Source: Planctomycetota bacterium (GTDB taxonomy: Bacteria > Planctomycetota > Phycisphaerae > UBA1845). Taken from it: a DNA stretch of 48,579 nucleotides. The translations under genes and the position numbers were made by a program. Under the pieces are notes generated by a model, which did not search any database, was not told the origin of the DNA, and worked only from the letters and a program-made list of their open reading frames with translations. The DNA lies in NCBI GenBank assembly GCA_024278775.1, contig JAJRSP010000248.1, positions 1 through 48,579 on the forward strand. The letters are read 5' to 3'. Each line of letters opens with the position of its first letter. Position 1 is the first letter of the stretch. Below are positions 1 through 8,305 of the stretch, piece by piece.

Positions 1-32
1 AAGCCAATCTGAGCAACAGCCTGTCCAACCAT
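1..32 (-). CDS. 5' end of an unidentified gene leaving the window
   Basis: Only the first ten codons are inside the window; they read MVGQAVAQIG and stay open to the left edge. The start is chosen because the minus strand shows a consensus ribosome binding site, AAGGAGGT (positions 45-38), five bases before an ATG at 32-30. That site sits in the 3' arm of a hairpin described separately. The gene is divergent from the isomerase-like gene at 511. Ten residues do not allow a family call. Because some transposase genes (the IS200 family) hide their start sites in hairpins, a mobile-element gene is one possibility. The SD-ATG arrangement is seen; the existence of a functional gene is inferred. Confidence 0.5.
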   Translation of the reverse strand, partial: MVGQAVAQIG

Positions 33-34
33 TA

Positions 35-96
35 ACGACCTCCTTGTCTTGGGATAAGTGTTTCAGCAACCGTAGTTTATCCCACAAGGAGGTCGT
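35..96 (-). promoter_or_regulatory. Hairpin sequestering a Shine-Dalgarno sequence
   Basis: On the minus strand, a 13-base arm (plus 84-96) pairs perfectly with plus 35-47. A further 7-base arm (plus 77-83) pairs with plus 51-57. This leaves a 3-base bulge at 48-50 and a 19-base loop at 58-76. The 3' arm contains the full AAGGAGGT of the gene starting at 32, and the 5' arm contains the matching ACCTCCTT. In RNA the ribosome binding site would be fully paired. There is no T-run after either arm, so it is not a canonical intrinsic terminator. It could be a translational switch, an RNA thermometer, a protein-binding leader, or a guard against readthrough as known in IS200. Confidence 0.6.
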
Positions 97-510
97 AAAA
101 AAGGGGAAAGCTTGAATAATCCGGGTTAGGGAACTTCTCCATATCATCCGTCTACCCGTACATGTTTTCATCCCTTGGCGGCCACCGACTTCTTAGACGA
201 TACCCGACGGTTGCAGTTCCTAAGTCCTCTAAAAACGTTGACTCTGGCACCGAAACACCGCTCCGTACGAAATACCACCCAGGACACGGTTGATAAGATC
301 GCGATGCCGGAAGGAGTGGGGACAGGTTGCTACGGATGATGCCAACCGAACCAACCACCCTCGGCGGAAGAAAACCGAGCCGGAATGATGGAAAACCCGT
401 GAAGAATGTCTCGGTTGACGAGCTTCGCCATTGTGATACGCTCGCCGTGGTCGGTCTGAGGCGGCTGAAGGGATGTCTATTCGGGCTCTCATGGCGGAGC
501 GTATTCGACA
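97..510. other. Divergent intergenic region, no supported gene
   Basis: About 410 bases lie between the minus-strand leader hairpin and the plus-strand isomerase-like gene. Open frames run through it on both strands but lack a ribosome binding site or recognisable protein features. The stretch should hold the promoters of both divergent genes and the upstream part of the minus-strand leader. I could not assign convincing -35/-10 boxes or a known riboswitch class by eye. Confidence 0.5.
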
Positions 511-1416
511 ATGAAGATCGGGTTCAGTTCGTTGGTGTGTCCCGACTGGGACCTGGAAACCGTTATCGCTCAAGCAGCCTCCCTCGGCTTTGATGGGGTG
601 GAGCTGCGCGGGCTTCGTGGACGGCTTGACCTCCCGATGCTACCCGACTTGGCGCGGCATCCGGATCGGGTGCGGGCGATGTTCACCGAGCAGAAGGTGG
701 AACTGATAAGCCTTGGATGCTCAGCCACACTGACCGCCAAAAAGTCGCGGGAAATCGCGGCATGTAAGGCGACGATATTGGAATTCATCGAGCTGGCCGC
801 CCGGCTCGACTGCCCCCACGTTCGTCTTTTCCTGGGTGATGCCCCTCGTGGTGATGAACCACAGAATTGTCTTCCGCGAATCGTGGAGACTCTCTGTTCG
901 CTCACGGAGTTGCTCACCAGGACCGGCGTGACGCTGCTGCTGGAGAACGGCGGTGATTATTGCGGCAGTGCCGACCTCTGGTTTGTGATCGATGCCGTCG
1001 CGCATCCTCATGTGCAGGCCGCCTGGAATCAGTGCAATGCGCTGACCATCCGAGAACGCGCTACGAACTCCCTGCCGCGACTCGGCATGAAAATGCAACT
1101 GGTTCACATCTGCGACGGAATGTTCGACGATCGCGGTGTGCTCCAGAACTACGTCGAACTCGGCTCGGGCACGGCGGAGGTGGACCGGCAGATCGAGATT
1201 CTCAGGGGGATGGCCTATTCGGGCTACATCGTGTTTGAATGGCCCAAGCTTTGGGTGGAGACGCTTCCCGATGCGGCCGACGTTCTCCCCACCGTGGCGG
1301 CCTACTTGAGAGAACGGGTCGAAGCATCCCAAGCGGTGCTCACGGCGTACAAAGGCGACAAGAGAGCCCCGCGACTCGCGAGGCTATCCCCGTCTTCGAC
1401 AGCACCCGGCCCATGA
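511..1416 (+). CDS. Sugar phosphate isomerase/epimerase (xylose isomerase-like TIM barrel)
   Basis: The 301-residue protein starts MKIGFSSLVCPDWDL and continues with the LGFDGVELR segment typical of the AP_endonuc_2 / xylose isomerase-like TIM-barrel superfamily. Later barrel strands carry the acidic and histidine residues expected for a divalent-metal site: LLLENGGDY near residue 145, VHICDG near 200 and IVFEWPK near 245. Family members isomerise or epimerise sugars and sugar acids in the cytoplasm (for example IolE- or Hyi-like enzymes); the substrate cannot be read from sequence. The last 25 residues, after ERVEASQAVL, are a basic, Pro/Ser-rich tail outside the barrel. A membrane protein gene follows 107 bases downstream. 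Confidence 0.8.
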   Translation: MKIGFSSLVCPDWDLETVIAQAASLGFDGVELRGLRGRLDLPMLPDLARHPDRVRAMFTEQKVELISLGCSATLTAKKSREIAACKATILEFIELAARLDCPHVRLFLGDAPRGDEPQNCLPRIVETLCSLTELLTRTGVTLLLENGGDYCGSADLWFVIDAVAHPHVQAAWNQCNALTIRERATNSLPRLGMKMQLVHICDGMFDDRGVLQNYVELGSGTAEVDRQIEILRGMAYSGYIVFEWPKLWVETLPDAADVLPTVAAYLRERVEASQAVLTAYKGDKRAPRLARLSPSSTAPGP

Positions 1417-1523
1417 ACGAACCCAACCGGCCTCTGTTCCCGAAACCATTTTCACATGAACACCGCAGTCGCTAACGCTCCGGTACGACCGACACGCGAG
1501 TACGCCTTGTAGACGGTATCCAC

Positions 1524-2972
1524 ATGAGCCCGTGGTTCCCGACAATTGGGTCTGGTCCTTCCTGGGGGATCGTGGCGTCAGGTGCGGTGGCACTATCGGG
1601 GTTATGCCTGCGCCGCCTCACGAGAAATGTGATTCCGTGCTTGATCGTGGGGATAGCCGGAATGTGGGCGATGGAGACGATCGTCACATCCGCGTGGCAG
1701 CCTGTCACCGGACCGATTCAACGCTTCGCGTGGTCTTGTGCCGCGATGGCACTCTGGTGGTCGATCGTTGGTGCGTGCGACACGCGTATCACAAACGGAA
1801 GTTTGGGGCGAGCCGCGGGGAGTTCTCGGCTTGCGTTACTGGCTCGGGTGGCGGCCTTGCTCTTGGGCGTCACTGCCGCCATGATCCTCGCCACGATCTT
1901 GACGATGCAGGGTATTTATGTGCTGGTCGATCTGGTTCGGGGCTACCCCGTCTCTCGATTCCGGGACTTCGGGTTTGGCGAACGCGGTCTGGGTGCGATT
2001 GGGTTTTTGACACTTGCGGCCGCCGTGTCCTCCTGGTCCACCCGTGACCACCGCCTGCCGGCATGCCTGATGCTCGGCGTAACGGCCTCTTCGACGTGGA
2101 CGATCCTTTTACTCCCCGTGTATCATTTTCGACCGACCGGCGGCTATGAACGCACGCCGACCCTCTTGCTGCTGGGTCTGGCGTTTTCCGCCATTCTCGT
2201 GGCCACGGCCGTCATCGCACGCCGTCGTGCTTGTCGCGCGACAACTTCCGTCCCCGGCGCTGTCCCATCGGTCCCGCATTATCCCGGGCTGAACACAGGG
2301 GCCACTGCGTTGAGCGCATTATGTGTCGCGATCATGTCCTACCATCTTCTCGTCCCCATCGTCATCAATCCGGGTGGCGCGCGACTGGCCGCGGGCATCA
2401 TCGCGGTCTCCGGTGCGATGGCCACATTCGGCAGCGCTGTCATGCTTCGATTGCGTTGGTCGCCCTACCTTGCGGATGCGGTTCTCTCACTTGCATCACT
2501 CACGCTATGTGCCGCGATGACGATGCTTATCCCCGAAACGCCCACACCACTCGCAGACCGCTACCCGATGATTTTTTGTGCGATCATGTTCGGGCTTGTC
2601 GCCGCCGCTGGAGGCTGTGCGTATGGGGGTGATTGGCTCGCCTCACGTCACAAAACGGACACGCCACACCCGACGGAAGAGAACATCCGATCCTGGCTCA
2701 AACGATTCGCGTTCTTCAATGCCGCGATGGCGTTGGTCGCCGGTGTCATGATGAGCATCTGGCCCAAACTCCCCAATATCGCCACGATGGATGATTCTCT
2801 GGGTCGTGTCGCGGCAGGCACGGCGGCCAATCTTGCGCTGGTGCTGGTTTCGATCTGGTGTTCACGTCGCGTCCAACGCGGCTCGTTCCATGCGTTGACG
2901 GTCCTTGCGATCCTGGCGACCGGTGCTTTTGTAGTCATTCGAGTATTGCCTTTCGCGTCCGGTGTCGGCTAG
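1524..2972 (+). CDS. Polytopic membrane protein of unknown function
   Basis: The 482-residue protein is almost entirely hydrophobic helices, about 13-14 by eye, separated by short loops. The longest hydrophilic loop (near residues 375-390) carries a His/Thr/Glu-rich stretch. No transporter signature, catalytic motif or lipoprotein signal is recognisable. It lies 35 bases upstream of dtd on the same strand and may share its transcript. The ribosome binding site before the ATG is weak, so the exact start is uncertain. It could be a lineage-specific transporter-like or integral assembly protein; no function is assigned. Confidence 0.65.
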   Translation: MSPWFPTIGSGPSWGIVASGAVALSGLCLRRLTRNVIPCLIVGIAGMWAMETIVTSAWQPVTGPIQRFAWSCAAMALWWSIVGACDTRITNGSLGRAAGSSRLALLARVAALLLGVTAAMILATILTMQGIYVLVDLVRGYPVSRFRDFGFGERGLGAIGFLTLAAAVSSWSTRDHRLPACLMLGVTASSTWTILLLPVYHFRPTGGYERTPTLLLLGLAFSAILVATAVIARRRACRATTSVPGAVPSVPHYPGLNTGATALSALCVAIMSYHLLVPIVINPGGARLAAGIIAVSGAMATFGSAVMLRLRWSPYLADAVLSLASLTLCAAMTMLIPETPTPLADRYPMIFCAIMFGLVAAAGGCAYGGDWLASRHKTDTPHPTEENIRSWLKRFAFFNAAMALVAGVMMSIWPKLPNIATMDDSLGRVAAGTAANLALVLVSIWCSRRVQRGSFHALTVLAILATGAFVVIRVLPFASGVG

Positions 2973-3007
2973 CATACCGGGTAACCTTGGCCCAGGATAG
3001 AACCGCC

Positions 3008-3457
3008 ATGCGCGCCGTCGTTCAACGTGTCAGTGAGGCCTCCGTGGAAGTTGACGGCCACATGGTCGGCACCATCGGCGATGGACTATTGGTCTACCTC
3101 GGCGTGCATTCTGACGACAACGACACGGATGCGGCCTACATCGCTGATAAGCTGCGTCACCTACGAATATTCGCCGACGAAAACGACAAATTGAATCTGG
3201 ACGTTCGACAGGTGGGAGGCTCGGTGTTGATGGTGAGCGCGTTCACCACCCAAGCGGACGCCCGCAAGGGTCGCCGTCCATCCTTCGAGGGAGCAGCCAA
3301 GGGTGAGTTCGCCAAGGCGCATTATCAGCATACCTGCGACGCGCTCGCCGCATGGGGTGTACTCGTTGAGCGAGGAGTTTTCGGGGCCATGATGACTGTG
3401 CGGTCAACCAACGTCGGACCGCTCTGTGTCCTGCTCGATTCCAACAAGCAGTTCTGA
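3008..3457 (+). CDS. dtd: D-aminoacyl-tRNA deacylase
   Basis: The 149-residue product has the normal DTD length and begins MRAVVQRVSEASVEVDG, the classical N-terminus. DTD hydrolyses D-amino acids (and glycine mischarged on tRNA-Ala) from tRNA in the cytoplasm as a homodimer. The KGRRPSF segment is at residues 87-93. The two active-site motifs are divergent: SAFT at 77-80 replaces the usual SQFT, and NVGPLC at 135-140 replaces NxGPVT, though the key Gly-Pro pair is kept. The start at 3008 is preferred over an upstream in-frame start because homology begins exactly there and an AGGA lies about 11 bases before it. Confidence 0.93.
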   Translation: MRAVVQRVSEASVEVDGHMVGTIGDGLLVYLGVHSDDNDTDAAYIADKLRHLRIFADENDKLNLDVRQVGGSVLMVSAFTTQADARKGRRPSFEGAAKGEFAKAHYQHTCDALAAWGVLVERGVFGAMMTVRSTNVGPLCVLLDSNKQF

Positions 3458-3572
3458 CCCGTACTGCTACCATGTTACACAACCATGGCGACTATGGTAT
3501 CTCTCCCCGAGCCGTATGCGTTAGCTTGCGCGGCGCTGGAACGCCGAGCTTCGCACAATTCTCGAAACCGCT

Positions 3573-3586
3573 CGGGCTGAAGCCCG
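3573..3586. repeat. Small hairpin in a convergent intergenic gap
   Basis: CGGGCT and AGCCCG are separated by two bases in the 205-base gap between the convergent dtd and ABM-domain genes. The surrounding bases (GAAGCCCGCGGCTCACG) resemble short dispersed palindromic sequences I associate with planctomycete genomes. There is no T-run, so a role as bidirectional terminator is only possible. Nothing else in 3458-3662 looks functional. Confidence 0.35.
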
Positions 3587-3662
3587 CGGCTCACGTAGTC
3601 GTGAAACTTATGAAACGCGGTACGACGCACCCAACACGCCACGAACAACACTGTCACAGGTG

Positions 3663-3977
3663 TTAGTGAGCCGGACAGCCGCCGCTCATCTCGTTTTCGC
3701 CGTAAACCTCATGCTTCGGACGACCGGCCAGAATTTGTTCCTTGCCCCAATTCGCCACATTCTTAAACGTGTCCGAGGCAATGAAGTCATCGAACGCCGA
3801 TTTATCATTCCACTGTGACACGATCAGATATTCCTGGGCGCAGTTGATCTCACGGTACATGTGCGTCTCGTTGTGACCCTCGATACCGGTCATCGCCGAG
3901 ACGACTTTGTTGAACGCCGACTCAAACGTCTCTTCTTTTCCGGGAATCACTTTGTAGTTCATACCGATCGTGACCAT
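3663..3977 (-). CDS. Antibiotic biosynthesis monooxygenase (ABM) domain protein
   Basis: The product is a single small ferredoxin-like ABM domain of 104 residues. MVTIGMNYKVIPGKEETFESAF forms the first strand and helix, and EYLIVSQWNDKSAFDDFIAS forms the typical second half; the tail ends SGGCPAH. ABM proteins form dimers and include quinol monooxygenases, haem-degrading enzymes and many uncharacterised members. The start at 3977 is chosen because AAGGAG lies eight bases upstream; the frame is open further upstream but without family similarity. It is 200 bases downstream of nadB on the same strand. The ABM fold call is good; the reaction is unknown. Confidence 0.75.
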   Translation of the reverse strand: MVTIGMNYKVIPGKEETFESAFNKVVSAMTGIEGHNETHMYREINCAQEYLIVSQWNDKSAFDDFIASDTFKNVANWGKEQILAGRPKHEVYGENEMSGGCPAH

Positions 3978-4177
3978 ACGTGATGCTCCTTGGTTGGTGA
4001 ATGCGACAGGCTCCGTCGGACCGACCCGCTGACCGGCGTACGCTGTCACGTTTGCTCATGTATGTTAGCGGAAGTTCTCGTCGCCCGCACGCGACTTCCG
4101 TTGTTTTTTCTTACCCCCCATAACGAATCTCGAAGCCCCCTTGCCGGAGCCCACGAGACCAACGCACACGTCACGCC

Positions 4178-5833
4178 TCATTCAGGCAATAGCGAGGTAC
4201 TTTGGGGACGCTTCTCCGTAATGGTACCGTTTTCGCAGCGCGTGACCGTCAAGTGGTACGGGGACTCATCGCCCAAATCCGTAGCGTCGCTTCGATAGTG
4301 AACGCCGACGGAATCATGCCGCGAGAGGGCGGACCGGGCGATCAATCGTGAGACGGTCAACTGGTTTTGCAATTCCCACCCACTGACATGATCGAACGTC
4401 TTGTCCATCACGTAGTGCCCCCAAAACTTGAGAATGTCGCACGTCTCGCGAAGTCGCGATTCCCGCCTGACCACACCGACGTTGCGCCACATGACGCTTC
4501 GTAATGAGTTCTGGATATCTGTCAGATCCAGTTCCGTTCGGGAGGAGACCGCATTTTCATTGACCGCGTGATGGACTTGCGTTCCGCGAGCCATCCGCTG
4601 CGTTTCTTCGCCGGCCTTCGACCCGGCCAATGCACCAAACACCAACCCTTCGAGGAGTGAGTTGCTGGCCAGACGATTCGCCCCATGGACCCCCGTGCAG
4701 GCCGCCTCTCCACAGGCCCACAAGCCGGGCAGCGAACTGCGACCTTCCGCATCCACATCTACGCCGCCGATCATATAATGAGCGGAAGGTCTGACGGGAA
4801 TCAGATCAGACACGGGGTTGATCTCAAACGCCTTACACAGCCCGTCGATGTGCGGAAAACGTTTCGCAAAACCCTTCAGATGTCGTACGTCCAGATACAC
4901 ACAATTCGATCGCGTCTCGGCGAGGTGGTGGTGAATCGCGCGGCTCACAATATCACGCGGCGCAAGTTCCATATCGGCATGATACCCCTGCATGAACCGC
5001 TCCCCGACAGAGTCAAGCAGATAGGCACCCTCTCCGCGGACGGCTTCAGAAATCAACGCCCGACCGGCACCGGCCACATACAGCGTGGTCGGATGAAACT
5101 GGACCATCTCCATATCGCAAAGCCGCGCCCCCGCGCGAAACGCGGCGGCCAGGCCATCCCCGGTCGCCACGGGCGGATTCGTCGTCTCGCGCCAGATACG
5201 TCCACACCCTCCGGTAGCCAGGATCGTCTGCTTGGCCCAGACCAGTTGATGTCCGTATTTCTTGTGATAGGCGACCGCGCCGGCGCAGGCATCGCCGAAA
5301 CCGAGCAGGTCGAGCAAAAAACAATCTTCAAACACCCGAATGTTGTCACAATCTTGCACGCGCCGCGATAGCGTCCGCACGAGTTCACGCCCGGTTTGAT
5401 CGCCATAGGAATGAACCACACGATGGGCACCGTGTCCGCCCTCACGCCCCAGGGCCAGCGTGTCGCCCGTACGGTCCAGCACCATGCCCCAGTCCAGCAG
5501 CTCTCGAACGCGGTTCGGACCATCATCCACCAGACGGCGAACCACATCCGCCCGGCCTAATCCCGCGCCCACGCGCATTGTATCGTCGTAGTGATGCTGC
5601 CGCGTATCGCCGGAATCAAGGACAACGGCAATCCCGCCCTGGGCATAGTTGGTGTTTGATTCGGCGAACGAAGATTTGCACAGCAGTACCACCGGTCCGT
5701 GCTCTGCGGCTGCAAGTGCCGCGCGGGCACCGGCCACCCCACTGCCCACGACCAACACATCGGTCACGAGGTGCCCCATGCGCGTGGAGTCGAAGTCGGT
5801 CAGGTACCGTCGTTGATCGAAGAGCGACGTCAT
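4178..5833 (-). CDS. nadB: L-aspartate oxidase
   Basis: The 551-residue flavoprotein oxidises L-aspartate to iminoaspartate, the first step of de novo NAD synthesis in the cytoplasm. It shows the FAD dinucleotide motif GSGVAG (30-35), TNYAQGGIAV (61-70), FHPTTLY (246-252), the RGEGAYLLD segment (266-274), SAHYMIGG (350-357) and ANRLASNSLLEG (385-396). These place the His and Arg residues that bind substrate in NadB. Length fits the family. The start at 5833 is 22 bases after the stop of the upstream lipoprotein gene; an upstream extension lacks similarity. The usual partner genes nadA and nadC are not in the window, so NAD synthesis genes are scattered here. Succinate dehydrogenase flavoprotein is the nearest alternative and is less likely. 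Confidence 0.93.
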   Translation of the reverse strand: MTSLFDQRRYLTDFDSTRMGHLVTDVLVVGSGVAGARAALAAAEHGPVVLLCKSSFAESNTNYAQGGIAVVLDSGDTRQHHYDDTMRVGAGLGRADVVRRLVDDGPNRVRELLDWGMVLDRTGDTLALGREGGHGAHRVVHSYGDQTGRELVRTLSRRVQDCDNIRVFEDCFLLDLLGFGDACAGAVAYHKKYGHQLVWAKQTILATGGCGRIWRETTNPPVATGDGLAAAFRAGARLCDMEMVQFHPTTLYVAGAGRALISEAVRGEGAYLLDSVGERFMQGYHADMELAPRDIVSRAIHHHLAETRSNCVYLDVRHLKGFAKRFPHIDGLCKAFEINPVSDLIPVRPSAHYMIGGVDVDAEGRSSLPGLWACGEAACTGVHGANRLASNSLLEGLVFGALAGSKAGEETQRMARGTQVHHAVNENAVSSRTELDLTDIQNSLRSVMWRNVGVVRRESRLRETCDILKFWGHYVMDKTFDHVSGWELQNQLTVSRLIARSALSRHDSVGVHYRSDATDLGDESPYHLTVTRCENGTITEKRPQSTSLLPE

Positions 5834-5855
5834 ATTCCTATCGCCGCGAGAGAAG

Positions 5856-6206
5856 TCAGTGACCGTCCGGAATCGATATCGCCAAAATACGCGCGGCCAC
5901 ATCCCCCGTGAATCCGGACCGGCAATGATCCGAACAGAAATACATTTTGTAACGACCGATGGTCAGCGTGTGCTCGTCGCTTCCCGCCATACCCAGGCGG
6001 CACCCCGCACACTGCGCCACCACACCGTCTACCGAACCATCGACGGCGTCGGCCGCCGCCAGCTTGGCGACAACCTCCGGATGGCCCGCCGCCTCGGCCA
6101 GAGCCGCAGCATCCCCATCGGTGCCCGATGGTTTTCGACAGCCCACGACCGCACAGAGCACTGCGGCCAACCCGCCGACCAACAAACGAGAAGATGGCCG
6201 ATTCAT
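5856..6206 (-). CDS. Small cysteine-rich lipoprotein, putative metal-binding
   Basis: The 116-residue precursor begins MNRPSSRLLVGGLAAVLCAVVGC, a signal peptide ending in a lipobox with Cys23 as the lipidation site. The C-terminal half carries CAGC (66-69) and, after GRYKMYF, CSDHC (91-95). This CxxC...CxxxC arrangement resembles YHS/TRASH-like or NosL-like small metal-binding folds. A role in binding copper or another soft metal at the cell surface is inferred, not shown. The start is set by AAGGA nine bases upstream of the ATG. The gene is packed between accC (67 bases) and nadB (22 bases), so it is probably co-transcribed with them, although no metabolic link is evident. Confidence 0.65.
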   Translation of the reverse strand: MNRPSSRLLVGGLAAVLCAVVGCRKPSGTDGDAAALAEAAGHPEVVAKLAAADAVDGSVDGVVAQCAGCRLGMAGSDEHTLTIGRYKMYFCSDHCRSGFTGDVAARILAISIPDGH

Positions 6207-6273
6207 GCTGTCATTCCTTCCGCCCGTGGGCCGCAGAGGGCCGCGTCGATCAGACGTCGGCGGGTCCGTCTCT

Positions 6274-7614
6274 CTATGACAAACGCCGGGCGACAAACCC
6301 CGTATCAATACTTCCGCTAACAAAATCAGGATGGGCCATGACCTTCCGCAAGAACGGAATCGTGGTCTTGATCGGCTCAATTCTAAACTCCGCCAGGCAT
6401 CGCTGCATACACCGGATCGCCTCCGGTCGCGTCTGCTGGTGGACAATCAGCTTGGCGATAAGCGAATCATAATGCGGTGATATGCGTGCGCCGTCATGGA
6501 TATACGACTCGACGCGAACACCGGGACCACCTGGCTGGCGAAACTTTTCGATTCGTCCGGCACAAGGGCGAAACTTTTCGTCGGGATCTTCCGCGTTGAT
6601 TCGACATTCGATCGCGTGACCACTGGAAACGATAGATTTTTGTGTATACCCCAGCTTCTCTCCCGCAGCAACCTGGATTTGGGCTTTGATCAGATCGATG
6701 CCCGTAACCATCTCAGACACGGGATGTTCCACCTGGATTCTCGTGTTTACCTCGATGAAATAGAACTTGCCTTTGGAATCCACAAGGAACTCCACCGTGC
6801 CCGCACTGTAGTACCCCGCGTTCTTGACCATCCGCACGGCGGCCGCACAGAGATCACGCCGCGTGCGCGCGTCAATCGCGGGAGACGGTGATTCTTCAAT
6901 GAGCTTCTGATACCGCCGCTGCACGGTGCAGTCACGCTCACCCAGGTGCAGCACCGTACCGTGCTGGTCGGCAATCACCTGCACCTCGACGTGCTTGGGA
7001 CGGTCAATAAACTTTTCGATGTAGACGTCGGATTGCTGAAAACCCCCATCGGCTTCCTGCTGCGCTTGCTTGATAGCGGTGAGCAGGTCGGTCTTGTCAT
7101 GCACAATCCGCATGCCACGCCCACCGCCGCCGGCCGACGCCTTAATCATCAACGGAAAGCCAATGGAATCGGCAATGCGAATGGTTTCGTTATCCTCTTC
7201 CAGAATACCGTCACTACCGGGTACCGTCGGCACCTTGGCCTTCTTGGCCAGTGAGCGAGCGGCAGCCTTATCGCCGAGAAGTCGCATTGAATCGGCACTG
7301 GGACCGATGAACTCCACGTTGCACGCGCGACACTTTTCCGCAAACGCGGCATTTTCCGCCAGGAACCCATAGCCCGGATGAATCGCATCAGCCCCGGCGA
7401 CCTCGGCAGCCGCGATGATCCGATCGGGTTTGAGGTAACTGTCTTTGGGTGCGGCCCCGCCGATGCAGATCGCGCGATCGGCGAGACGCAGGTAGTCGGC
7501 CGTGCGATCCGCCTCGGAAAACACACACACCGTCTCGATATGCAGTTCGTGACAGGCCCGCATGATCCGCAGGGCGATCTCGCCTCGATTGGCTATTAGA
7601 ATGCGTCGAAACAT
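6274..7614 (-). CDS. accC: Acetyl-CoA carboxylase, biotin carboxylase subunit
   Basis: The 446-residue enzyme carboxylates biotin on AccB using ATP and bicarbonate, the first half-reaction of malonyl-CoA formation. It begins MFRRILIANRGEIALRIMRA, the invariant N-terminus. The ATP-grasp glycine loop GGGGRGMR is at 162-169, and the catalytic NTRIQVEHPVSEM segment is near residue 290. Length matches E. coli AccC (about 449). The start at 7614 is fixed by this N-terminus; a frame extension upstream has no similarity. It lies 90 bases after accB, the usual accB-accC order. The carboxyltransferase genes accA and accD are not in the window. Confidence 0.95.
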   Translation of the reverse strand: MFRRILIANRGEIALRIMRACHELHIETVCVFSEADRTADYLRLADRAICIGGAAPKDSYLKPDRIIAAAEVAGADAIHPGYGFLAENAAFAEKCRACNVEFIGPSADSMRLLGDKAAARSLAKKAKVPTVPGSDGILEEDNETIRIADSIGFPLMIKASAGGGGRGMRIVHDKTDLLTAIKQAQQEADGGFQQSDVYIEKFIDRPKHVEVQVIADQHGTVLHLGERDCTVQRRYQKLIEESPSPAIDARTRRDLCAAAVRMVKNAGYYSAGTVEFLVDSKGKFYFIEVNTRIQVEHPVSEMVTGIDLIKAQIQVAAGEKLGYTQKSIVSSGHAIECRINAEDPDEKFRPCAGRIEKFRQPGGPGVRVESYIHDGARISPHYDSLIAKLIVHQQTRPEAIRCMQRCLAEFRIEPIKTTIPFLRKVMAHPDFVSGSIDTGFVARRLS

Positions 7615-7704
7615 CAAGCTCTGTTGCCTACGGCAGCTCCTCTGAGATTCCCCCCATCCGCCAGTGGGGTCAAGACCGATGCTCAAGCGGCAAAGGGCGG
7701 GACA

Positions 7705-8172
7705 TCAGTCCGGTCGTACCAGGTAGAGCGGTTGACCAAATTCGACCGCCTGCTCATTTTTCACCAGGATCTTCTCGATCGTACCACTCACCTCGGCCTT
7801 GACTTCATTGAACACCTTCATCGCCTCGATGATGCATACGGGCGTGTCCGTTCCAACCGAACTTCCCACCGAGACAAACGGTGCCACCTCTGGGCTCGAA
7901 GCGCTGTAGAAGGTTCCGACCATAGGGGAAACAATCTCGACGAGGCCGACCTCATCCCCGTCGTCAACCATGTCCGGTGACTCCTCAGGGATCGCCGAGG
8001 GGGAAACCGCAGGCACCGTCGCGGGCCCACCCGCCATCTGCACCGAAGGCACGGACGCAGGGTTAGGCCGACGAAGACTCACTTCCACATCACCGTCACG
8101 AAGAGAAATCTCCACGAGATCGTTCTTGACCATCATCTCAATGAGCTGACGAATCTTGTCTGTTTCAAACAA
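7705..8172 (-). CDS. accB: Biotin carboxyl carrier protein of acetyl-CoA carboxylase
   Basis: The 155-residue carrier holds biotin for AccC and the carboxyltransferase. The N-terminal helix region (1-35), a Pro/Ala/Ser-rich linker (37-75) and the C-terminal biotinyl domain are all visible. The attachment motif is EAMKVFNEV with the biotinylated lysine at 119; Val-Phe replaces the common Leu-Met after the lysine. The start codon is TTG at 8172, supported by GGGAG eight bases upstream and by the conserved N-terminus. It lies 133 bases downstream of the M24 peptidase gene, recalling the peptidase-efp-accB-accC arrangement of other bacteria, with efp absent. Confidence 0.93.
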   Translation of the reverse strand: MFETDKIRQLIEMMVKNDLVEISLRDGDVEVSLRRPNPASVPSVQMAGGPATVPAVSPSAIPEESPDMVDDGDEVGLVEIVSPMVGTFYSASSPEVAPFVSVGSSVGTDTPVCIIEAMKVFNEVKAEVSGTIEKILVKNEQAVEFGQPLYLVRPD

Positions 8173-8305
8173 CGTCGTAGCTCCCGCTCACTCCGGGACA
8201 GGCCGGTGTGAGGCACAAAAAAAAGACCACCACGCAAAGAAGGAAAACGACACCCAGCGGCATCCAGCCGATGAAGCGCCCGACCGCTCGGCCACCGACA
8301 CGGTG

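Noticed and set aside
35..96. Intrinsic terminator reading of the left hairpin
   Set aside because: No T-run follows the stem on either strand, and a consensus ribosome binding site with ATG lies directly at its minus-strand end.
152..511. A 119-codon minus-strand frame in the left intergenic region
   Set aside because: No ribosome binding site, no hydrophobic or domain pattern, and Ser/Arg-rich composition typical of non-coding frames.
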